Part shown: positions 1-4,948 of the stretch, piece by piece
How positions within the stretch are numbered: position 1 is the first letter of the stretch
Layout of the letters: each line of letters starts with the position of its first letter
Assembly (NCBI GenBank): GCA_946887025.1
Contig: CAMPJY010000120.1
Coordinates: forward strand, 1 to 7,970
Direction: 5' to 3'
Length of the DNA: 7,970 nucleotides
From: an uncultured Salinimicrobium sp.
Lineage (GTDB): Bacteria; Bacteroidota; Bacteroidia; Flavobacteriales; Flavobacteriaceae
Position numbers and translations under genes: made by a program
Notes under the pieces: generated by a model
Told to the model about the DNA's origin: nothing
Databases searched by the model: none
What the model saw: the letters and a program-made list of their open reading frames with translations, nothing else

Positions 1-293
1 GCTACCTCTCAAAATTTGAGCAGCACATACACATCATATTTACACAGTTGTTCTTCATTTCTGTGGACGAATTTATTATTTAAAATTTAACTACCAAACA
101 AAAAAAAGGTTTTTTACAAATATTTTGCATTTTCTTTCCCTCATGGTTCAGAAGGTTTTGGCGGAATTTAGACCTGAAACTTGAACCGACGGATGGATAA
201 GAGTCTGGATTTTAGCAGACATTTATCAGTCGGTATCCTTTAAATTTTTTACATTAAGCCTTTTTGTCTCAGATATTTAATCAAATTCAATTC
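1..293. other. non-coding A/T-rich leader upstream of the histidine kinase gene
   Basis: No reading frame of convincing composition crosses this stretch on either strand. It is rich in A and T, with an A-run followed by a T-run near 101-117 that has no GC-rich stem, so I do not call a terminator there. A small 13-base palindrome lies at 8-20. I found no exact TAnnTTTG -7 element with a well-spaced TTG. The stretch probably carries the promoter and 5' leader of the kinase gene, and possibly control sequences for a gene beyond the left edge, but no site can be placed with confidence. Confidence 0.5.
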
Positions 294-1442
294 ATGAAAG
301 AAGCCGCCGAATTTTTGGCCAGGGAAAAGCATCACCTGACAGAGTTATGGGAAGAGAGGGCACGACGGAATATTAGTGCTTCAAGCGAGTCCCAGAGCCT
401 TTCCCTTAGGGATCATGTTCCGGAGCTGCTGGACGATATTGTAGAGGTAATGAACCAAAATGGAAAGCAGGAGGTCCTGGAGGGGCGACATTATGGGGAG
501 CTGATAGATAATAGCAGGGAGCATGGACGGCATCGGGCTTCGTCATCCGGCTACAACATTGACCAGATCCTCCGTGAGTTTATAGTTTTCCACCAGGTCC
601 TTATTGAACAGATGCAGTCAGCGGGGGTATATACGCAAGAGGCAGGTATCGTACTTCAGTTCACTATTGAAAACGCCATGCTCTATTCCGCCACGGCCTT
701 TAATGAGACGCTGTTGGAGATGCGGCAGAGGCTAATGGGGGTGCTGGCGCACGATATGCGTAATCCTCTTGCAGTAGCCAGGGTGGCCATGGATGTGATG
801 GAGAAGGAGTCGGACCCGGAAAAATTGAGCAGGATTAAAAAAATGGGACGAAACGGACTGGACCGCGCCCTGAAGCTCCTTGAAAACCTGTTAGACACGG
901 TGAGCATTAAAGCAGGGGAAGGAATAGTACTCAATTTTACCCAGACCGGACTTATGGAGGAGATCCGGACTTTACACCGTGAGGCTCAGGAAATATATTC
1001 GAATGAATTTCGGTTAATCTCCTCGGAGGAGACTTTGGATGGCATCTTTGATGGTACCATGGTGCGCCGCGCCCTGGAGAACCTTTTGGGAAATGCAGTG
1101 AAATACGGTACCTGGAACGGTCCCATCACAATAACGCTCGAGGATTCGGGCGATTTGGTAAAAATTGGAGTCCACAATGTCGGAAATCCTATTTCTGAGG
1201 AACAGCAGCTGCATATATTCGATTTTCTCCATACCTCCAATGGTAACGGGGCAGAGGGTTCCAAAAGCTGGGGAATGGGACTTCCCCTGGTAGTCGCGGT
1301 GGCCAGGGCGCATGGGGGCAATCTGGAAGTTAGCAGCAGCGAAGAAGAAGGTACTACTTTCAGCCTCTCTCTCCGAAAATCCCATCATCAGCCCGGCAAA
1401 AAACGGGTAACCCTTAATTTCGGAAAGGAAGCCACTGATTGA
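294..1442 (+). CDS. soluble sensor histidine kinase with RsbRD-like N-terminal region
   Basis: A 382-residue two-component sensor kinase that should autophosphorylate a histidine and pass the phosphate to a response regulator. Numbering is from the ATG at 294. Residues 1-135 resemble the RsbRD-type helical sensor region, including the stretch HGRHRASSSGYNIDQILREF. The H-box is AHDMRNPL with the phospho-accepting His at 153. The ATP-binding domain shows the N-box ENLLGNAVKYG (Asn 267), a G1-like box HNVGNPI (294-300), where the usual Asp is Asn, and the G2 box GMGLPL near 327. There is no signal peptide or membrane span, so it should act in the cytoplasm. No response regulator gene is adjacent. 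An in-frame TTG at 264 would add ten residues; I prefer the ATG because it is a stronger start codon, follows an A/T-rich leader and begins right at the helical domain. Neither start has a Shine-Dalgarno sequence. Family assignment is secure; the signal and partner are unknown. Confidence 0.92.
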   Translation: MKEAAEFLAREKHHLTELWEERARRNISASSESQSLSLRDHVPELLDDIVEVMNQNGKQEVLEGRHYGELIDNSREHGRHRASSSGYNIDQILREFIVFHQVLIEQMQSAGVYTQEAGIVLQFTIENAMLYSATAFNETLLEMRQRLMGVLAHDMRNPLAVARVAMDVMEKESDPEKLSRIKKMGRNGLDRALKLLENLLDTVSIKAGEGIVLNFTQTGLMEEIRTLHREAQEIYSNEFRLISSEETLDGIFDGTMVRRALENLLGNAVKYGTWNGPITITLEDSGDLVKIGVHNVGNPISEEQQLHIFDFLHTSNGNGAEGSKSWGMGLPLVVAVARAHGGNLEVSSSEEEGTTFSLSLRKSHHQPGKKRVTLNFGKEATD

Positions 1443-1491
1443 AAAAGACCTTCACAGGAATCCGTGGATAACCTCAGGTGTTAATATTTTA

Positions 1492-1659
1492 TTAATCCTC
1501 AGCAGGATGGTCTTCCATCGGAAAATAACCGGGCGTAACCTGTTGGCTGACAATATCTAAAAATTCTTCTAAAGGGAGTGACTCCGTACGAAAGCACTTC
1601 TTAAAAAAATTAGAATTTACCTTTGAACGAGTATCTGTGACCTTTGTCGTTTTTAGCAA
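1492..1659 (-). CDS. possible small hypothetical protein (55 aa, TTG start)
   Basis: A short reverse-strand frame that I read directly. It would start at a TTG (1657-1659) and end at TAA (1492-1494), convergent with the kinase gene and 49 bp from its end. The product begins MLKTTKVTDTRSK, contains the acidic-hydrophobic stretch LPLEEFLDIVSQQV and ends PGYFPMEDHPAED. Amino-acid choice and codons look like real protein rather than a random frame, especially in the C-terminal half. Against it: there is no in-frame ATG or GTG, an in-frame stop lies 33 bp upstream of the TTG, and there is no ribosome binding site. It could be an intact small gene, or the C-terminal remnant of a larger decayed one; the LEEF stretch faintly recalls the last helix of receiver domains, but that is not enough to name it. 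I do not recognise a family. Confidence 0.33.
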   Translation of the reverse strand: MLKTTKVTDTRSKVNSNFFKKCFRTESLPLEEFLDIVSQQVTPGYFPMEDHPAED

Positions 1660-1758
1660 TTCATTGGCATAAAGTGGTATATAAAAGTCTTAATTTAAGG
1701 CTGTTATAAAACCCTATTACATGTAACAACTTTAGTCTCACCCTAAAAATTATGTACA

Positions 1759-1908
1759 ATGAAAACTTTAAACAACATATGGAATAACTATACTTATGAG
1801 TTCTCCCCCGTTCAAAAGGCCACTGTAGCTGTGGTTTTAGGTCTTATCTTCCTAATAGCCATTATGGCTGTGGTAATGCTTACCATGGAAGTGATCGCCA
1901 CGAGCTAA
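1759..1908 (+). CDS. small single-span membrane protein (49 aa)
   Basis: A short forward frame from ATG 1759 to TAA 1906-1908. The N-terminus MKTLNNIWNNYTYEFSPVQK is polar with a few aromatic residues. Residues 21-43 are almost wholly hydrophobic (ATVAVVLGLIFLIAIMAVVM and onwards), long enough for one transmembrane helix, and a short polar tail VIATS follows. This orderly division into polar head, one helix and short tail is unlikely in a chance frame, so I regard it as a real small inner-membrane protein. No Shine-Dalgarno sequence is seen, but the leader is A/T-rich as is usual in Bacteroidota. An out-of-frame ATG at 1752 opens an 11-codon frame overlapping the start. The function is unknown; it could be a toxin-like peptide, a subunit of a larger membrane complex, or a stress-induced small protein, and the sequence does not decide between these. 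Confidence 0.55.
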   Translation: MKTLNNIWNNYTYEFSPVQKATVAVVLGLIFLIAIMAVVMLTMEVIATS

Positions 1909-2154
1909 AGGAATTATTTGAATTCATCACTCCTGAAGAAGAATCATTCTTTCCCTGTGAAGGGAACGGGATGTCCTGCGCTTAATTGAATTTTTTTGCG
2001 GCTCCAAATCTTTTCAAGCTCCCAAAAACTTGTAAAACTTTTATAATTCCAGGGTGTTATAGCCATTGATCCCGAGGCAACTAAATAATTATTCCTATCT
2101 TTAAAAGACAAATGACAGGAGTTCGAATAATCCGGACCCTGAAAAACTTTTGAT
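1909..2154. other. gap with no confident gene; open reverse-strand frame present
   Basis: No forward gene is visible between the small membrane protein and the next small ORF. The reverse strand stays open from 2186 down to 1944 and would encode 80 residues with several Trp and Tyr (for example SMAITPWNYKSFTSFWELEK), but I could not recognise it and its 5' end overlaps the forward ORF starting at 2155. TATCTTTA at 2096-2103 is one base from the Bacteroidota -7 consensus TAnnTTTG and lies 51 bp ahead of the ATG at 2155. The nearest upstream TTG (2066-2068) is 27 bases away, longer than usual, so this is only a weak promoter candidate. Confidence 0.3.
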
Positions 2155-2346
2155 ATGGATGCCAAGACCCTCTTCAACCTGATCAAGCCTCACCTGGAAA
2201 CCATGGAAATAACCGAAAAAAGGTCATTCACACAGCTCCTTAGCGGCAGTCGCCCCGGAAGGAGAAGAAAAGTCCTTAGCCTCGACCGCGCCAAAGAAAA
2301 ACTTCGCCTCTTCCGCAGCAGAGAGATCCAACGAGAAAGAACCTAA
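2155..2346 (+). CDS. small basic hypothetical protein (63 aa)
   Basis: The product starts MDAKTLFNLIKPHLETMEIT, which reads as an amphipathic helix with regularly spaced Leu, Ile and Met. It continues with a Ser/Gly/Arg-rich linker (LLSGSRPGRRRK) and ends in a strongly charged helical stretch (SLDRAKEKLRLFRSREIQRE). Codons are more GC-rich than the surrounding gap and similar to the neighbouring large genes, which supports real coding. There is no signal peptide or membrane span, so a small cytoplasmic protein is expected, and the basic tail could contact nucleic acid or another protein. No Shine-Dalgarno sequence precedes the ATG. It is separated from the SDR gene by 142 bp containing a heptanucleotide repeat. 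I cannot name a family. The first 32 bp overlap the 5' end of an uncertain reverse-strand frame; I judge the forward frame the more likely gene. Confidence 0.5.
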   Translation: MDAKTLFNLIKPHLETMEITEKRSFTQLLSGSRPGRRRKVLSLDRAKEKLRLFRSREIQRERT

Positions 2347-2356
2347 TTGTTTCTTC

Positions 2357-2405
2357 GGGCTTCGGACTTCAGACTTCTGTCCACTATCCACTCTTCACTG
2401 TCCAC
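2357..2405 (+). repeat. degenerate heptanucleotide tandem array, seven units
   Basis: Exactly 49 bases divide into seven 7-base units with no slippage: GGGCTTC, GGACTTC, AGACTTC, TGTCCAC, TATCCAC, TCTTCAC, TGTCCAC. The first three units share the ending CTTC; the last four share the ending CAC (three of them CCAC). In another phase the array reads YYWC followed by three variable bases throughout. It starts 10 bp after the stop of the 63-residue ORF and lies in the gap before the SDR gene. The strict period in non-coding DNA points to slippage expansion followed by drift. No stem-loop is formed by it, so a terminator role is not indicated. Confidence 0.75.
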
Positions 2406-2488
2406 AAAGTTTTGTTAATCAATATTTTCCATCACAAATGCCACCCGGTTTTTGACTAATTTCATCTTTCAACTAAATCAGGAAAAAG

Positions 2489-3355
2489 ATGACGAAGAGA
2501 ATATTGGTAGCAGGGGCCTCCGGGGCACTTGGATTGGAGACGGTAAGGCTGTTGAAGCAAAGGGACCTGGAGGTCCGCGGACTGGTGCATTCCATGGAGG
2601 GGACGGAGGAATTACAAAAGTATACCACCGATATCAGGGCTGCCGATGCCAGCGAAGGCACTCACGAGATAAAGGATGTTACGGAAGGAGTACACACAGT
2701 TATTTCCGCCATGGGGAAGAGCGTAAGTCTGTTCACCAACGACGACCATAGCTTTAAGGAAACGGATTTCTTCGGTAATACCAACCTGCTGGATGACGCA
2801 GTACGGCATGGAGTGAAGCGTTTCATTTATATTTCCATTAAGGGCGCCGACACCGGAGTGGAATACGAAATCGCCAAAGCCCACAAGCGATTTGAGGAGG
2901 CGCTGCAGTCTTCCGGAATTGACCATACCATCATCAGGCCTGTAGGCTTTTTCTCCGGACTAAATGATCTTGCCATTATGGCCAAAAGGAAGCTGATCCC
3001 CATCGTGGGGGACGGGGAGGCCAAGACCAATAGTATCCATCAGAAAGACCTCGCCGAGGTGGTAGTGGAATATCTCGAAGAAGGCCCCAAACTCGTAGAA
3101 GTTGGCGGGCCATTGGTTCACACAAGAATGGAGATGGCCGAGATGCTGAAAGATAAAATAGGAGGGAAGATCATCAGGATACCCGAGAAGGTCGCCGAGT
3201 GGGGGATGTTCCTCCCTGAAATGATCAGCGACAGTATGGGCGACAAACTGAATTATTTCAAGTATATTACCACCAGGGATATGGTAGGGGAAAGGAGAGG
3301 CCGGATCACCTATCAGGAATACCTGGATGATCTGGACCTGGACCGGTTGCCTTAA
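2489..3355 (+). CDS. NmrA-like atypical short-chain dehydrogenase (NAD(P)-binding)
   Basis: A 288-residue Rossmann-fold protein of the atypical SDR group that includes NmrA-like NAD(P)-binding proteins and NAD-dependent epimerase-like proteins. The N-terminal nucleotide-binding loop is VAGASGALG, with glycines at 9, 12 and 15. RGLVHS around 30-35 follows the second strand, with Arg 30 well placed to favour NADP(H), though that is inference. VKRFIYIS at 109-116 is the strand preceding the active site, and Tyr 126 and Lys 130 (YEIAK) keep the YxxxK spacing. IDHTIIRPVGFF at 144-155 is the typical segment after the catalytic helix. No signal peptide or membrane span is seen; it is cytoplasmic. 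The ATG follows AGGAAAAAG, a usable ribosome site and one of the better ones in this window. The FAD oxidoreductase gene lies 60 bp downstream on the same strand, so co-transcription is possible. The substrate is unknown; the protein could be a reductase, an isomerase or a redox sensor. Confidence 0.92.
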   Translation: MTKRILVAGASGALGLETVRLLKQRDLEVRGLVHSMEGTEELQKYTTDIRAADASEGTHEIKDVTEGVHTVISAMGKSVSLFTNDDHSFKETDFFGNTNLLDDAVRHGVKRFIYISIKGADTGVEYEIAKAHKRFEEALQSSGIDHTIIRPVGFFSGLNDLAIMAKRKLIPIVGDGEAKTNSIHQKDLAEVVVEYLEEGPKLVEVGGPLVHTRMEMAEMLKDKIGGKIIRIPEKVAEWGMFLPEMISDSMGDKLNYFKYITTRDMVGERRGRITYQEYLDDLDLDRLP

Positions 3356-3362
3356 TTCATTA

Positions 3363-3403
3363 ATCTGCGGAATTCTGCGAATAAATCTGCGGGATCTGCG
3401 GGA
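3363..3403 (+). repeat. AATCTGCG-family repeat cluster, forward orientation
   Basis: Four copies of TCTGCG begin at 3364, 3374, 3386 and 3395 in the 60-bp gap between the SDR and FAD oxidoreductase genes, giving spacings of 10, 12 and 9. The third copy reads AATCTGCGGGA (3384-3394). Its exact reverse complement, TCCCGCAGATT, occurs at 4881-4891 beyond the other end of the oxidoreductase gene, where three perfect 9-base units follow. The cluster is non-coding and ends about 12 bp before the ATG, so it would sit in the leader of that gene if it is transcribed from upstream. Confidence 0.6.
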
Positions 3404-3415
3404 AAAAACAGTTTC

Positions 3416-4843
3416 ATGTCATCAAAATATGACGCCATAATAATTGGAAGTGGAAGTAACGGCCTTGCGGCAGCCATCCGTCTGCAGCGACAGGGATTAC
3501 AAACAGCTATATACGAGCAGGCGGGCACTCCGGGAGGCGCCACCAGGACCCATGAGCTCACCCTCCCGGGATTTAAACACGATGTTGGTTCCGCCATCCT
3601 GCCTATGGGGGTGGCCTCGCCTTTTTTCAGTCAGCTGCCGCTGAAGGACTTTGGGCTTGAATGGATCTATCCCGACATCCCCTATGCGCATCCTTTTTCC
3701 GATGGCACAGCTTTCGCCTGTTACGAAGACCTTTACCGCACTGCCTCAGAAATGGGGGAGGATGAGAGGGCTTATCTGAAAATATTCGAAAGTATAGTCA
3801 AAAACTGGGACAAGCTGGGGCCCGAACTGCTGGGGCCTATTGGCATTCCCAAGCATCCTCTGGAGTTTATGAAATTCGGTTTAAAGGCTTTACCTTCTGC
3901 AAAAATGCTGGCAGAGCATTATTTCAAACAGGAGAAGTCGAAGATCTTTTTCTATGGTTCCGCGGCCCATTCCACTTTGCCTCTGACCAATATAGCCTCC
4001 GCCTCTTTTGGTCTGGTACTCACCACCACTGCCCATAAATACGGCTGGCCCTTTCCGAAAGGAGGAGCAGGGAATTTCATAGAAGCCCTTGTTGGTTATT
4101 ACAAATCCCTGGGGGGAGAAATCCACTTAAACCATCCCGTAACCCACGTTCACGAGCTGCCGAATGCCTATGCCTACCTTTTTGACCTGACGCCGCGACA
4201 GCTGCTTAAAATTGGCGGCACCAATTTCAGTTCCCTGTATCGCTCCCGGATGGAAAGCTTCAATTACGGGGCAGGGGTTTTCAAAATGGACTGGGCCCTG
4301 AGTGAGCCGGTGCCTTTTACAAATGAAAAATGCCGCAAGGCGGGAACCGTACATATAGGTTTTACTGCGGAGGAAATGGAGAGTTCAGAAAAAGGGATAC
4401 ATCAGCAGGTGGTTTCCGAAAAGCCTTACGTCCTGATGGCCCAACATACTCCCTTCGACCCATCCCGCGCCCCCGAGGGAAAACACACCGCCTGGGCTTA
4501 CAGCCATGTCCCCAATGGCAGTACGGCTGATTACTCTGAGATCATAGAAAACCAGATAGAACGCGCCGCACCGGGGTTCAAGGATACCATTCTGGCCAGG
4601 TCGATAATGACACCCCTGGAACTGCAGGAGTGGAATCCGAATCTTGTCGGCGGCGATATCAATGGCGGAAAGCAGGATATCACGCAGCTGTTTACACGGC
4701 CTATTGCCCGGCTTTCTCCTTATTCCACTCCCGATCCAAGGGTTTATATCTGTTCTTCTTCAACGCCTCCGGGAGGTGGGGTTCATGGAATGTGCGGTTT
4801 CCATGCGGCAGAGAAGGTGATAGAGGATCATTTTAAGGGTTAG
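3416..4843 (+). CDS. phytoene desaturase/PYROXD2-like FAD-dependent oxidoreductase
   Basis: A 475-residue NAD(P)/FAD-dependent oxidoreductase related to phytoene desaturases and the PYROXD2-like group. The N-terminal FAD-binding motif DAIIIGSGSNGLAAAI has glycines at 11, 13 and 16, with Glu 34 (IYEQ) placed to bind the FAD ribose. TPGGATRT at 38-45 and FKHDVGSAI at 53-61 are characteristic of this family. The middle contains LPNAYAYLFDLTPRQLL near 248-264 and YGAGVFKMDWALSEPVPF, the form of one bacterial subgroup. The C-terminal FAD-contacting segment is STPPGGGVHGMCGFHAAEKV. Length is normal, with no frameshift. There is no signal peptide. No phytoene synthase or other carotenoid gene is in view, and this subgroup is not the classical carotenoid CrtI, so I do not infer pigment synthesis; its substrate is unknown. 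It follows the SDR gene by 60 bp and converges with the M3 peptidase gene. The gene is flanked by inverted copies of one short repeat. Confidence 0.94.
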   Translation: MSSKYDAIIIGSGSNGLAAAIRLQRQGLQTAIYEQAGTPGGATRTHELTLPGFKHDVGSAILPMGVASPFFSQLPLKDFGLEWIYPDIPYAHPFSDGTAFACYEDLYRTASEMGEDERAYLKIFESIVKNWDKLGPELLGPIGIPKHPLEFMKFGLKALPSAKMLAEHYFKQEKSKIFFYGSAAHSTLPLTNIASASFGLVLTTTAHKYGWPFPKGGAGNFIEALVGYYKSLGGEIHLNHPVTHVHELPNAYAYLFDLTPRQLLKIGGTNFSSLYRSRMESFNYGAGVFKMDWALSEPVPFTNEKCRKAGTVHIGFTAEEMESSEKGIHQQVVSEKPYVLMAQHTPFDPSRAPEGKHTAWAYSHVPNGSTADYSEIIENQIERAAPGFKDTILARSIMTPLELQEWNPNLVGGDINGGKQDITQLFTRPIARLSPYSTPDPRVYICSSSTPPGGGVHGMCGFHAAEKVIEDHFKG

Positions 4844-4864
4844 GATAAGGTTGTAAACTGGTAG

Positions 4865-4888
4865 CTGCGGGAAATTTTTCTCCCGCAG
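4865..4888. terminator. GC-rich hairpin between convergent genes, possible terminator
   Basis: CTGCGGGA at 4865-4872 and TCCCGCAG at 4881-4888 form a perfect 8-bp stem with an 8-base loop AATTTTTC. It lies 21 bp after the stop of the oxidoreductase gene and 60 bp after the stop of the convergent peptidase gene, so it could serve both. No T-tract follows on either strand, which makes it an imperfect intrinsic terminator. The two arms are inverted copies of the CTGCGGGA motif also found in the 5' repeat cluster at 3363-3403, so it may be a repeat-derived hairpin used as a terminator. Confidence 0.45.
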
Positions 4889-4920
4889 ATTACGCAGATT
4901 ACGCAGATTACGCAGAATTG
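4884..4920 (-). repeat. CGCAGATTA 9-bp tandem repeat, inverted relative to the upstream cluster
   Basis: CGCAGA begins at 4884, 4893, 4902 and 4911, exactly every 9 bases. Three units are perfect CGCAGATTA and the fourth diverges to CGCAGAATTG. Read on the minus strand, the units become TAATCTGCG, the same family as the cluster before the FAD oxidoreductase gene. The array lies in the gap between convergent genes and overlaps the right arm of the hairpin at 4865-4888. It is not coding on either strand. Confidence 0.8.
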
Positions 4921-4930
4921 CGGCCGTTGA

Positions 4931-4946
4931 ACGCGATAAATCGCGT
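4931..4946 (-). terminator. ACGCGAT/ATCGCGT palindrome immediately after the peptidase gene
   Basis: The 16 bases ACGCGATAAATCGCGT are an exact inverted repeat of 7 + 7 around AA. As RNA this gives a 6-bp stem with a 4-base loop. It begins only 2 bp beyond the stop codon of the minus-strand M3 peptidase gene, the right place for a transcript 3' end. No T-run follows on the minus strand, so it may be a 3'-end stabilising hairpin, a weak terminator, or a dispersed palindromic repeat that settled in the gap. Confidence 0.35.
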
Positions 4947-4948
4947 AC

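Noticed and set aside
8..20. CTCAAAATTTGAG palindrome as an operator
   Set aside because: A single 13-base A/T-rich palindrome at the window edge with no second copy and no adjacent regulator; chance is the simpler explanation.
683..1388. Several reverse-strand frames of 80-125 codons inside the kinase gene
   Set aside because: They lie opposite a clear kinase with intact H, N, G1 and G2 boxes, show no family motifs, and are explained as antisense shadows.
1481..1495. TTAATA/TATTAA inverted repeat after the kinase gene as a terminator
   Set aside because: The 6-bp stem is entirely A-T with a 3-base loop and no T-tract, too weak to call.
2452..2751. Forward 99-codon frame overlapping the SDR start
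   Set aside because: It is Gly/Arg-rich and offset from the SDR frame; the SDR carries a proper GASGALG Rossmann loop and a ribosome site.
3416..4843. Classical carotenoid phytoene desaturase (crtI)
   Set aside because: The central and C-terminal motifs fit the PYROXD2-like bacterial subgroup, and no phytoene synthase or other carotenoid gene is nearby.
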